From: Tahibacter amnicola
Lineage (GTDB): Bacteria; Pseudomonadota; Gammaproteobacteria; Xanthomonadales; Rhodanobacteraceae
Direction of reading: 5' to 3'
Length of the DNA: 64,000 nucleotides
Assembly (NCBI RefSeq): GCF_025398735.1
Contig: NZ_CP104694.1
Coordinates: 3,001,001 to 3,065,000, forward strand
Notes under the pieces: model-generated
What the model was told of the DNA's origin: nothing
The model's database searches: none
Seen by the model: the letters and a program-made list of their open reading frames with translations, nothing else
Position numbers and translations under genes: made by a program
Shown: positions 10,601 to 19,658 of the stretch, piece after piece
Layout: every line of letters starts with the position of its first letter
How positions within the stretch are numbered: position 1 is the first letter of the stretch

Positions 10601-13600
10601 CAGCCTGCGGTCCTGGTCCCTGGCGGTCCGCCCGGGCAATTCGCCCGGCATCCCGCCGGTGGTGATCGCCAGCGGCACCCAGGCGGTCGACGGCGTGCTC
10701 GGCACGCTCGATCCGACCCTGATGCTCAACGGCGCCTACGTGCTGATCCTGCGCGCCGAGGACGTCAACGGCGGCAGCGCCGAGTACAGCGTGCCGGTGC
10801 GCCTGGCCGGCGACATGAAGATCGGCCACTTCCAGATCAGCTTCGAGGAAGTGGAAGTGCCGCTGTACGGCATTCCGATCCGCATCACCCGCACCTACGA
10901 CACGCGCCAGTCGAAGGAAGCCCTCGACTTCGGCTACGGCTGGAGCGTGGACTACCAGAACATCCGCCTGCGCGAGAGCCGCAAGCTCGGCTACTCCTGG
11001 CGCCTGGCCCAGGACGGCGGCGGCTTCGCCCCGTTCTGCGTCAAGCCCAACGGCGCACCGGCCGTCACCGTCACCTTGCCCGACGGCAAGGTGGAACAGT
11101 TCCGCGCCCGGTGGTCGCCCGAGTGCCAGCAGTTCCAGCCGCCGGTCTACGGCACGCTGGTGTTCGAGCCGGTCGACACGCGCACCACCAGCCGCCTGGA
11201 ACAGCTCGACTACGGCCAGATGCGCCTGGCCAACGTGGCGGGCGGGGCGTCGGACATCATCGACATGGACTCGATCCAGCCGATCGATCCGACGCGCTAC
11301 CGCCTGACCACGGCCGAGGGCATGGTCTATACGTTGAACCAGCAACTCGGCATCGAGACGATCGCCGATCCGCTGGGCAACAAAATCACCTACAGCCGCG
11401 ATGGCGTGACCCACAGCTCGGGCACGCGCATCGACTTCGTGCGCGACGACAAGAACCGCATCACCGATATCGTGCTGCCCGATGCGCGCCGCCTGAAGTA
11501 CCGCTACAGCGCCGCGGGCGACCTGGCGGAAGTGAAGGACCAGGCGGGCCTGGCCACCACCTTCACCTACCTGCCGTCGCAGCGCTGGCCGCACTACCTG
11601 CAGGACATCATCGATGCGCGGAACATCCGCGCGGTGCGCCAGGAATACAACGACGAAGGCCGCCTGATCGCCTCGGTCGATGCGGAAAACCACCGCATCG
11701 AATACACCCACGATATCGCCGGTCATACGGAGATCATCAAGAACCGCCGTGGCTACGCGACGACCTTCGTCTACGACGACAACGGCTGGGTGCTGAGCGA
11801 AACCAATGCGCTCGATGAGCAGACGGCGCACACCTACGACACCAACGGCAACGAGCTGACCACGACCGATCCGCTGCAGCGCACGACCACGCGCACCTTC
11901 GATGCGCGCGGCAACGTGCTGACCGAGACGAACCACCTGCAGCAGACGACCACGCGCACGTGGACGTACTTCAACGAGCTGGAAACCGAGACCGATGCGC
12001 TGGACCGGCTCGTCGTCAGCAATGACTTCTACCGGCACCCGCAGACCGGCGAGCCGACGCAGTACCTGCGCTCGACCACCAACGGGGCGAACGAGAAGAC
12101 CTTCTTCGTGCTCGACCTGGGCAGCGCCAGCGGCAACACCGGCAATCTCAAGTCCATGACCGATGCATCGGGCGCGACCAACGCGTTCGAGTACGACGGC
12201 CGCGGCAGCGTGATCGAAACGCGCGATGCGCACGGCTGGAAGACGACGATCGTGCCCGACGCCCTGGGCCGCACGACGAAGGAGATCCGCCGCCGCACCG
12301 TCAACGGTGCGATCCAGGAGCTCGTCACCGAGCACGTGCTCGACGAGAAAGGGCAGGTCAAGGAAAGCCGTCATCCGGACGGCAGCACCACCAAGGCCAC
12401 TTACAACGCCATCGGCAAGATCGCCACGTCGACCGACGCGCTCGGCCGGGTGACGCACTACACCTACACCGATCGCGGGGAAGAGGAGCGGGTGACCTTC
12501 CCCGATGCGACCTACACCGAGAAGACCTACGACGAGGAAGGCAACGTCCTGACCGAGCGCGACCGCGACGGCCGCGTGACGACGATGAAATACGACGCGG
12601 CCAATCGCCTGAAGGAAACGATTTATCCGGATGACACGCCGGCAACGCTCGATGACAACCCGCGCACGGTCAACCACTACGACAAGGCGGGTCAACTGGT
12701 CGGCGTGACCGACGCGCGCAACCAGACCACGACCTACAAATACGACGATGCCGGTCGCCAGACCCACGTCATCAACGCGCTGCAGCAGACGACCGAGACG
12801 ATCTACGACAAGGCCGGCCGCCGCGAGGCGGTGATCGACAGCCTGGGTCGCACGACGCGCTTTATCTACGATGCCGCCAACCGCCTGACCGAGACCATCC
12901 ACCCGGACCTGACCCCGGCGACCGACGCCGACAACCCGCGCACGTTCGCCGCCTACGATGCGGCCGGCCGCAAGGTGAAGGAAACCGACGAAATGGGCCG
13001 GGTCACGCGCTTTGCCTATGACGCGCTCGGCCGCCTGACCCAGGTGATCCTGCCCAACCCCGCCAATGGCGCGAACCCCGATCTCGTCAACGGCGAAAGC
13101 CCCGCCGGCAGCGGCACCCTGGTCACGCGCTACGGCTACGACGAGCTCGGCAACAAGCTGACCCAGAAGGATGCCGAGGGCCGCACCACGAGCTGGACCT
13201 TCGACAAGGCCCAGCGCCCGCTGACGCGCACCTTGCCGCTGGGCCAGACCGAACGCTTCCACTACGACGCCCTGGGCCGAAAGGACAGCCACACCGACTT
13301 CCGCGGACGCACCACCGCGTTCCGCTACAAGCCCCAGACCGATTACCTCGAAACGATCGACTATCCGACCGATCCCGACGTCACGCTGACCTACACCGCC
13401 GGGGGCGAACTGCACACCGTGCAGGACGCCAACGGCACGACGGTCTACGCCAACGACGTCCGCGGGCGCCTGGAAAGGGTCACCTGGCCGGTGCGCCCGG
13501 GCGAGGCGATCGCCCCGTTCGTGGAATACCAATACGACGCCAACGGCAACCGCACGAAGCTCACCACCCCGAACCAGGTCATCGACTACCAGTTCGATGC

Positions 13601-15392
13601 ACTCAACCGCCTGGACAAGGTGCTCAAGGGCAGCGAAGTCATCGCCGACTACGGCTACGACGGCGTCGGCAACCGCGATCACCTCGTCTACGCCAACGGC
13701 ACCCGTACCGACTACGCCTACAACCTGCGCAACCGCCTGACCGGCATCACCCACAAAGCCGGTGCGTCACTCCTGCTCGGCGTCGTCTACACCGTCGACG
13801 CCTCCGGCCTGCGTACCGCCATCGACGAAACCGGCGCGATCCGGCGCCACGTCGACTACCGCTACGACAAGGTCAAGCGCCTGGAAAACGAAACCGCCGT
13901 CGCCCAGCTCGCCAGCGGCGCCGTCACCCGCAGCACCACCTGGACCTACGGCAAGACCGGCAACCGCCTGACCCAGAGCAAGAGCGTCCAGGCCGGCGCC
14001 ACCTCGGGTTTTGCCAACACGGTGTATGGCTACGACGCCAACGATCGGCTCGACACGGAAACCGTCACCAAGAGCGGCACCCTGCCGGGCGTCATCGCAG
14101 GCGTCACCAGGTACACCTACGACGAGGCCGGGAACACGATCAAGAAAGTCGCCCCCGACGAAACCGTCGAGTACGCCTACGACGATGCGAACCGGATGAG
14201 TGAGCTCAAGACGCTCGCCGGCGAGGTCACCCGGTATGCGTACAACCATGCCGGCATCAGGCTCAGTCAGACGAGCAAGGCAGGGACGGCCAATGCGAAG
14301 ACCAGTCATTACCTGATTGATCCGAATCAGGCCTATGCGCAGGTGATCGAAGAATCCACCGCGCAAGGGACGAATGCACCGACGGTGAGTGCGCTGTTCG
14401 TGGTCGGCGATGATCGGATCAGTCAGTTCAGGCCGGCGGTGGTGGGTGGCGGCAGCAGCCCGGGCGTCACCGCGAGCTTGCGGTACTACCACGCGGATGG
14501 GCTGGGATCGACTCGCCTGTTGACCGGTGAAGCGGGTAGCCAGACCGACGTTTACGGTTACGAGGCCTTCGGGGAGCTGGACCAGGCAATCACGCAGCAG
14601 GCCAGCAGCAACGACTTCCTGTACACCGGCGAGCAGATGGATCCGAATAGTGGGTTCTATTACCTGCGAGCGCGATACATGGTTCCGAGCATGGGGCGGT
14701 TCGTAGCCCTAGACGCCTACTTGGGCGACAGCGCCGGTCCGGCGTCATTGCACAAATACATGTATGGCAACGCGGATCCTGTGAATGGTCGCGATCCTTC
14801 CGGATACACGACGATCGGGGAGGTTGGGCAAGCGCTACAGACTGCAGGGAATTTAGCTACAAGCGCACTGCGGGTGGCCAATACGATTCATCGTGTTGAA
14901 ACCACGGTAAATATGGTCTATAGCGCAATTGAGATTGCACAGCTGTTCTATTCTGGCCAAGTCGACAAATCCATGAGGGAGGCTCTAAGAGATTCGACGG
15001 CTGCTTACGGTAAGGTCAACATTGACGATGCTGTTGAGAGCCTTCTACGAAACGCGCAACCGATTTCCACTTGGTCCTTGGCAAGCTGGGTGAAATATCT
15101 GACGCCGAGAGTCAATAACATCGAAGGGTTTGTTATCTACCTTCCTCAGAGCCCGATCTCAGTAACAGTGCCGTTCGCAAAAGCGGGAAAGTACAAAGTC
15201 AGCTTGCACACCGACTCGAAAGGGCGCGGTCGGTTGACTGGTGTCGGTATCAAATTTCGGGGCATCAAGGCCCCGCAGCAAGTATGGAGAATGGACGTTC
15301 ATGCCATTCATGCGGATAGGGATGACGCCAATGATGCGAAGTTCATTCAAGACCGGCAGTTTCACTATCATGTCAGGAAGCCGCCCGCATGA
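7623..15392 (+). CDS. RHS-repeat polymorphic toxin with transglutaminase-like N-terminal domain
   Basis: 2589 residues starting with a signal peptide (MISKRILLSAILALCVG, cleavage near AYSQS). Residues ~160-305 form a transglutaminase-like fold with 'ALLRASGVPARYV', 'FTHIWVEAWI' and 'LALDPSFKE', but the usual catalytic Cys position reads GNATD, so peptide cross-linking activity is unlikely. Two Ig-like modules (~875-1060) precede the RHS part, which starts near 'YGIPIRITRTYD' (~1080). YD repeats run to ~2290, then the core 'YHADGLGSTRLLT', 'YEAFGEL', 'NDFLYTGEQMD' and the junction motif DPSGY (~2391-2395). The last ~194 residues are the variable tip. This tip has visibly lower GC and rare codons compared with the core, as expected for an exchanged toxin module, and I do not recognise its family; the tail is rich in His/Asp ('MDVHAIHADRDD', 'DRQFHYHV'). 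RHS proteins form a cage that encloses the released tip. The stop overlaps the next gene (ATGA). Confidence 0.9.
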   Translation: MISKRILLSAILALCVGWPGAYSQSARDTELARLNTERARQAALADRDVAAGRAVLAAMGSHAAALDDRQTQAEFALRSARERAERLAAAAAGSGSAADAALRDLAALLTPVSRTESTAAPSAVSTQVPQTVRATSAPRPDPSPADLAATLDAPITPAIQALADDLHKQPVAVFEWVRKHIAYVPSAGSLQGAQGTLDARRGNATDTASLLVALLRASGVPARYVVGTVDVDRERLLRWLGVDRIEAVTELFSEGGVPFQTVVVGGQVASVRFTHIWVEAWIDFVPSRGARHVEGDTWLALDPSFKELTYSPGLDLGVLMALDVTGTSTAISNAATVHRNERYLSALGADVLAAQLDSATQRLHAALAARGLANAPLSELLPRTSDATPAYPFFPGNLAYTVVSADPAISVLPDAQRHRLEWQVAQRDETPVLALQQPTVALAGKRVDLRFVPATDLDRSAIEALVPAAPGSFTDLPERVPAYLIRVRAELWLDEVRLAQSDDLPLGAALSGELRLAGPTGTPLHTTQTLFAGEPRSLALDAHGGIAADLSRSVEALRSAQQALVAGQPITLPLVDHVLRVGGSGHQAASGAYQSWLSGLNKTRYYRAPSATTAYAALAVTAPFGIVSSVQPAGLGLSDVSPRHLGAPLAGGNETRFVRQSLAAQSGFGHLLLEQLYGGTGHSAVRVFATALAAQQNVYTFAPADTAQLAALNLPAPIKAIAQAALAAGDTATLTGTAQDLSGWTGHALQIDYPAARGGVSLVYGTAADATPEQTGANVTTPLARGAVFTGWLAPDVPPRLQTLWQGELDPVIAGGVGLVTIAQNPLGIGTSTPIEQVLAGSVIDGSVRVDPLVSQHLWSLLVGPVLSVGPLLDPLAPVVALAVEPLSLELGQSAVIRASATDNRAVTSLLVTAAGDAVTLTNGSTTYTPTRAGVIPVIARARDAAGNLDEKREELLVRAPGDTSAPVVLITSPADDAEITQPVEVTGKVVDDSLRSWSLAVRPGNSPGIPPVVIASGTQAVDGVLGTLDPTLMLNGAYVLILRAEDVNGGSAEYSVPVRLAGDMKIGHFQISFEEVEVPLYGIPIRITRTYDTRQSKEALDFGYGWSVDYQNIRLRESRKLGYSWRLAQDGGGFAPFCVKPNGAPAVTVTLPDGKVEQFRARWSPECQQFQPPVYGTLVFEPVDTRTTSRLEQLDYGQMRLANVAGGASDIIDMDSIQPIDPTRYRLTTAEGMVYTLNQQLGIETIADPLGNKITYSRDGVTHSSGTRIDFVRDDKNRITDIVLPDARRLKYRYSAAGDLAEVKDQAGLATTFTYLPSQRWPHYLQDIIDARNIRAVRQEYNDEGRLIASVDAENHRIEYTHDIAGHTEIIKNRRGYATTFVYDDNGWVLSETNALDEQTAHTYDTNGNELTTTDPLQRTTTRTFDARGNVLTETNHLQQTTTRTWTYFNELETETDALDRLVVSNDFYRHPQTGEPTQYLRSTTNGANEKTFFVLDLGSASGNTGNLKSMTDASGATNAFEYDGRGSVIETRDAHGWKTTIVPDALGRTTKEIRRRTVNGAIQELVTEHVLDEKGQVKESRHPDGSTTKATYNAIGKIATSTDALGRVTHYTYTDRGEEERVTFPDATYTEKTYDEEGNVLTERDRDGRVTTMKYDAANRLKETIYPDDTPATLDDNPRTVNHYDKAGQLVGVTDARNQTTTYKYDDAGRQTHVINALQQTTETIYDKAGRREAVIDSLGRTTRFIYDAANRLTETIHPDLTPATDADNPRTFAAYDAAGRKVKETDEMGRVTRFAYDALGRLTQVILPNPANGANPDLVNGESPAGSGTLVTRYGYDELGNKLTQKDAEGRTTSWTFDKAQRPLTRTLPLGQTERFHYDALGRKDSHTDFRGRTTAFRYKPQTDYLETIDYPTDPDVTLTYTAGGELHTVQDANGTTVYANDVRGRLERVTWPVRPGEAIAPFVEYQYDANGNRTKLTTPNQVIDYQFDALNRLDKVLKGSEVIADYGYDGVGNRDHLVYANGTRTDYAYNLRNRLTGITHKAGASLLLGVVYTVDASGLRTAIDETGAIRRHVDYRYDKVKRLENETAVAQLASGAVTRSTTWTYGKTGNRLTQSKSVQAGATSGFANTVYGYDANDRLDTETVTKSGTLPGVIAGVTRYTYDEAGNTIKKVAPDETVEYAYDDANRMSELKTLAGEVTRYAYNHAGIRLSQTSKAGTANAKTSHYLIDPNQAYAQVIEESTAQGTNAPTVSALFVVGDDRISQFRPAVVGGGSSPGVTASLRYYHADGLGSTRLLTGEAGSQTDVYGYEAFGELDQAITQQASSNDFLYTGEQMDPNSGFYYLRARYMVPSMGRFVALDAYLGDSAGPASLHKYMYGNADPVNGRDPSGYTTIGEVGQALQTAGNLATSALRVANTIHRVETTVNMVYSAIEIAQLFYSGQVDKSMREALRDSTAAYGKVNIDDAVESLLRNAQPISTWSLASWVKYLTPRVNNIEGFVIYLPQSPISVTVPFAKAGKYKVSLHTDSKGRGRLTGVGIKFRGIKAPQQVWRMDVHAIHADRDDANDAKFIQDRQFHYHVRKPPA
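12272..14690 (+). repeat. RHS core direct repeat, copy A (inside the full-length rhs gene)
   Basis: This stretch is colinear with 17240-19658 at a constant offset of 4968 bp (checked at 12336/17304 and 14631/19599). The encoded proteins differ at only about five positions over the first ~660 residues and diverge increasingly over the last ~130 before the tips. The offset is a multiple of three, so both copies are in the same frame. Confidence 0.93.
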
Positions 15393-15856
15393 TTAAGGAT
15401 AGAAGCAAACAATTGCTCTTCTTGTTTTGTCTGCCAGCGGATGAAATATATGATTACTTAATTCGTGGGATGCACGGAGCGGTATACTACGGCCCGGATA
15501 GCGAACACGAAGGAACAAATATGCCGGAGGTGATTCTGCTCGAGTTGAGCGAGCACTTCCTCGGTGACGAGATCAGTCTTGGTTGTGAAAGCGATGTTCT
15601 GGCTGAGCTTTGTTGGCTAGTCTCAACAATGTTGGAGATATCAGTTCGTGCACCTAACGAAGCTAGGCTGAGGTTTCTCGAGTCACACGACTACTTTTGG
15701 GCAATAGTGAGGCGTTACGCTCGCCTTGTACTCGTCGAGTACGATATTGAACTTCAGAATCCCTCGTTCGATTTTAGGAGCGTGCTGGAGGCGCACGGCT
15801 ACTCGGTTGAATTCCAGCCGCGTGCAATCCAGGACAGCCAGGAATCGGAATTCTGA
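15389..15856 (+). CDS. Probable immunity protein for RHS tip 1
   Basis: 155 residues, start ATG overlapping the rhs stop by ATGA, which implies translational coupling. The protein is acidic and leucine-rich, predicted mostly helical, with no signal peptide or membrane segment, consistent with a cytoplasmic inhibitor. No family is recognised from sequence. The role is inferred from position: polymorphic toxin tips are nearly always followed directly by their cognate immunity gene, and base composition here matches the AT-richer tip rather than the GC-rich RHS core. Some overlap-coupled hypothetical gene of another function cannot be excluded. Confidence 0.7.
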   Translation: MIKDRSKQLLFLFCLPADEIYDYLIRGMHGAVYYGPDSEHEGTNMPEVILLELSEHFLGDEISLGCESDVLAELCWLVSTMLEISVRAPNEARLRFLESHDYFWAIVRRYARLVLVEYDIELQNPSFDFRSVLEAHGYSVEFQPRAIQDSQESEF

Positions 15857-15880
15857 ACGCTGACCGGGTGTATCAACGAA

Positions 15881-15933
15881 TCCGGGACAACCATGAATCA
15901 GCCAATTCCTAGGTCTGAGCGGGAACATTGCTG
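15881..15933 (+). repeat. Post-immunity repeat, copy 1
   Basis: A 53-bp stretch 25 bp after the first immunity gene. It matches 20974-21026, which lies 50 bp after the second immunity gene, at roughly 40 of 53 positions. The best conserved part is TCCGGGAYAACCATGAATCA. A shorter match (TCCAGGACAACCA) follows the third immunity gene at 22955. Confidence 0.7.
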
Positions 15934-15952
15934 ACTGATGCACCACCGAAGC

Positions 15953-16054
15953 TGTCCCGTCCAAGGTGTCCACCGCCGATCTCCCCGGCGGTGGATCTCT
16001 CGTTGTCCCGTCCAAGGTGTCCACCGCCCATCTCCCCGGCGGTGGACCTCTCTT
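15953..16054 (+). repeat. Two tandem 51-bp hairpin repeats at the end of an IS
   Basis: Units 15953-16003 and 16004-16054 differ at only a few bases. Each starts TGTCCCGTCCAAGGTGTCCA and contains an 8-bp stem CCACCGCC/GGCGGTGG around a loop of about 9 nt. A third, single copy occurs at 23018-23067 beside a degraded copy of the same transposase sequence. The repeat is therefore probably part of, or adjacent to, the terminus of this integrase-type IS. Confidence 0.75.
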
Positions 16055-16222
16055 TCTTCTCAATTTCCGGCGAACCGGGCTGTTGGTCTGGCCATTTTCG
16101 GTGTTGGGAGATCAGCGCCAGCACGGAATTTCCGTCGAATCGCTCCGACGCCGCAATGCATCTGGCGGATTGGCATGGCTGCCCGTGGACATCACTGTCC
16201 GAGGCTGCTCGGGCGCCGATTC

Positions 16223-17121
16223 TTATGTGCCGGCGAAGTACCACCCCGTCAGTCTTCCGTTCCAGCCGGAGAACCATTCCGGCTCGCCGCGTGCTTTCGA
16301 TCGTCCACTCCAGGTTTCGGCTGGCGTTCGACCCGCAAGATGTTGATGCGGTCGCACATGGTTGTACCAGCAGCGAAACTCGACAAGCTTCGTCCGAAGA
16401 TCGTCGCCGTTGCCGATTGCGATGCGGTCCAGATAGCTTTTCAGCGTCCCGAACAACCGCTCGATACGTCCGTTCTGCCAGGGGCAGTGCAGTTCCGTTC
16501 GCTGCAAGCGGATGCCGAGACACCGCAGCGCAATGCGCATTGTCCGTGACGTAAAGCAGCGTTCGTTATCGACACGGATGCGTCGCGGCAATCCGAACTG
16601 CCGGAACGCGCCGACCAGCTCGCGCAGGATCGTGGCGCTGCGCTTGTCCGCCAGTTCCAGTAGCCGAAGCGCTGCGCGGCTACCGTGGTCGATGACGCGA
16701 GAATCAACCGCTGCCTGCCGGAAAGATCGGCCTTGCCGGTCAGATCCATCGCCCAGATGCGGTTGGTGTCGATCGCCGGTGGTACACGATGCTTCAGTGA
16801 CCGACGCAGCCGTGCGATCGCTGCACGGTGCTTGCGCAACGCGCTGGCGACGTAGCTCTTGCTGACGGTGATGTGACGAGCGTCTGCATACCGTCGGTTG
16901 AAGACGTCGGCAATCACGCGGCAACCCAGGTTCGGGGAGAGCGCGCGCAGGCGGACCAGTTCACGGACGACCCAATCGGGCTTTCGTTGAAAGCGGCAAG
17001 CGAATCGCGATGCGCGAACGAGATCGACCGTTTCACGCATCCGGCGTCGTCGCGAATCGGCCTGTGGGCGCAGCAACACAGTCGCTAGCGCGATGCACAA
17101 CAGAGCGATCAGTAGCGTCAT
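16223..17121 (-). pseudogene. Integrase-core (rve, DDE) transposase, frameshifted
   Basis: Read on the minus strand, the N-terminal part (17121 down to about 16690) has a hydrophobic start, a helix-turn-helix-like region and the first catalytic Asp in IWAMDLTGKAD. The frame then breaks after 'GRQRLIL', and the homologous continuation 'VIDHGSRAALRLLELADK' lies in another frame, consistent with one missing base near 16685-16700. The second frame carries the second Asp (RVDNERCF) and the Glu (WQNGRIERLFGTLK), then 'WYNHVRPHQHLAGRTPAE', the usual end of this transposase type. All three DDE residues exist but no single frame encodes them. Programmed frameshifting is possible, but no slippery heptamer is obvious, so I call it a broken gene. 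It is inserted between the first immunity gene and the second RHS cassette. Confidence 0.75.
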
Positions 17122-17239
17122 TTCTTCGGGCGAAATCCGCCCAGTCTAACCAGCACCGAGCAGCTGCCGTCCAGTCTGTGGCGCATTGGGTCTGTTCGTC
17201 CAAATACGCATGGCTCGTCGGGGCAGGGGTGTGAGACTA

Positions 17240-19658
17240 CACGACGAAGGAGATCCGCCGCTGCACCGTCAACGGTGCGATCTAGGAGCTCGTCACCGAG
17301 CACGTGCTCGACGAGAAAGGGCAGGTCAAGGAAAGCCGGCATGCGGACGGCAGCACCACCAAGGCCACCTACAACGCCATCGGCAAGATCGCCACGTCGA
17401 CCGACGCGCTCGGCCGGGTGACGCACTACACCTATACCGATCGCGGGGAAGAGGAGCGGGTGACCTTCCCCGATGCGACCTACACCGAGAAGACCTACGA
17501 CGAGGAAGGCAACGTCCTGACCGAGCGCGACCGCGACGGCCGCGTGACGACGATGAAATACGACGCGGCCAATCGCCTGAAGGAAACGATTTATCCGGAT
17601 GACACGCCGGCAACGCTCGATGACAACCCGCGCACGGTCAACCACTACGACAAGGCGGGTCAACTGGTCGGCGTGACCGACGCGCGCAACCAGACCACGA
17701 CCTACAAATACGACGACGCCGGTCGCCAGACCCACGTCATCAACGCGCTGCAGCAGACGACCGAGACGATCTACGACAAGGCCGGCCGCCGCGAGGCGGT
17801 GATCGACAGCCTGGGTCGCACGACGCGCTTTATCTACGATGCCGCCAACCGCCTGACCGAGACCATCCACCCGGACGCCACGCCGGCGACCGACGCCGAC
17901 AACCCGCGCACGTTCGCCGCCTACGACGCCGCCGGCCGCAAGGTGAAGGAAACCGACGAAATGGGCCGGGTCACGCGCTTTGCCTATGACGCGCTCGGCC
18001 GCCTGACCCAGGTGATCCTGCCCAACCCCGCCAACGGCGCGAACCCGGATCTCGTCAACGGCGAAAGCCCCGCCGGCAGCGGCACCCTGGTCACGCGCTA
18101 CGGCTACGACGAGCTCGGCAACAAGCTGACCCAGAAGGATGCCGAGGGCCGCACCACGAGCTGGACCTTCGACAAGGCCCAGCGCCCGCTGACGCGCACC
18201 TTGCCGCTGGGCCAGACCGAACGCTTCCACTACGACGCCCTGGGCCGAAAGGACAGCCACACCGACTTCCGCGGACGCACCACCGCGTTCCGCTACAAGC
18301 CCCAGACCGATTACCTCGAAACGATCGACTATCCGACCGATCCCGACGTCACGCTGACCTACACCGCCGGCGGCGAACTGCACACCGTGCAGGACGCCAA
18401 CGGCACGACGGTCTACGCCAACGACGTCCGCGGGCGCCTGGAAAGGGTCACCTGGCCGGTCCGCCCGGGCGAGGCGATCGCCCCGTTCGTGGAATACCAA
18501 TACGACGCCAATGGCAACCGCACGAAGCTCACCACCCCGAACCAGGTCATCGACTACCAGTTCGATGCACTCAACCGCCTGGACAAGGTGCTCAAGGGCA
18601 GCGAGGTCATCGCCGACTACGGCTACGACGGCGTCGGCAACCGCGATCACCTCGTCTACGCCAACGGCACCCGTACCGATTACGCCTACAACCTGCGCAA
18701 CCGCCTGACCGGCATCACCCATAAGGCCGGCACCTCGCTGCTCCTCGGCGTCGTCTACACCGTCGACGCCTCCGGACTGCGTACCGCCATCGACGAAACC
18801 GGCGCGATCCGGCGCCACGTCGACTACCGCTACGACAAGGTCAAGCGCCTGGAAAACGAAACCGCCGTCGCCCAGCTCGCCAGCGGCGCCGTCACCCGCA
18901 GCACCACCTGGACCTACGGCAAGACCGGCAACCGCCTGACCCAGAGCAAGAGCGTCCAGGCCGGCGCCACCTCGGGCTTTGCCAGCACGGTGTATGGCTA
19001 CGACGCCAACGATCGGCTCGACACCGAGACGGTGACCAAGTCCGGCACCCTGCCGGGCGTCATCGCCGGCATCACCAGGTACACCTACGACGAGGCCGGC
19101 AACACGATCAAGAAGGTCGCCCCCGACGAAACCGTCGAGTACGCCTACGACGATGCGAACCGGATGAGTGAGCTCAAGACGCTCGCTGGCGAGGTCACCC
19201 GGTATGCATACAACCACGCCGGGATCAGGCTCAGTCAGACGAGCAAGGCGGGGACGGCCAATGCGAAGACCAGTCATTACCTGATTGATCCGAACCAGGC
19301 CTATGCGCAGGTCATTGAGGAAGCCACGCAGCAGGGCACGGCACCGGCGACGGTGAGTGCGCTGTATACCTTTGGGGATGACCGCATAAGCCAATTCCGG
19401 CCGGCGCAAGTCGGTGGCGGGACGACGCCGGGAACTGCGGCCAGCCTTCGCTACTACCATGCCGATGGACTGGGTTCGACGCGGCTGCTGACGAGTGAGG
19501 CGGGAACCAATACTGACGTCTACGGATACGAGGCCTTCGGGGAGTTGGACTCTGCTATCACGCAGCAGGCCAGCAGCAACGACTTCCTGTACACCGGGGA
19601 GCAGATGGATCCGAATAGTGGGATCTACTACCTGCGGGCTCGTTACATGGATCCGGTG
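17240..19658 (+). repeat. RHS core direct repeat, copy B (silent cassette)
   Basis: Second copy of the 2.4-kb RHS core segment, 4968 bp downstream of copy A and in the same frame. Divergence rises sharply at the 3' end: 'MVPSMGRFVALDAYLG' in copy A versus 'MDPVAGRFTQQDAFSG' in copy B. Confidence 0.93.

Noticed and set aside
8856-13754. A 1632-residue open frame on the minus strand opposite the rhs gene
   Set aside because: It is the antisense shadow of GC-rich RHS codons: Val/Ala/Arg/Gly-rich, no domain pattern, and the plus-strand frame is unmistakably RHS. The same holds for 17118-19697 (minus) and 4494-7475 (minus).
15953-16054. Tandem repeats considered as a CRISPR array
   Set aside because: There are only two adjacent units with no spacers, a third copy lies 7 kb away, and no cas genes are present.
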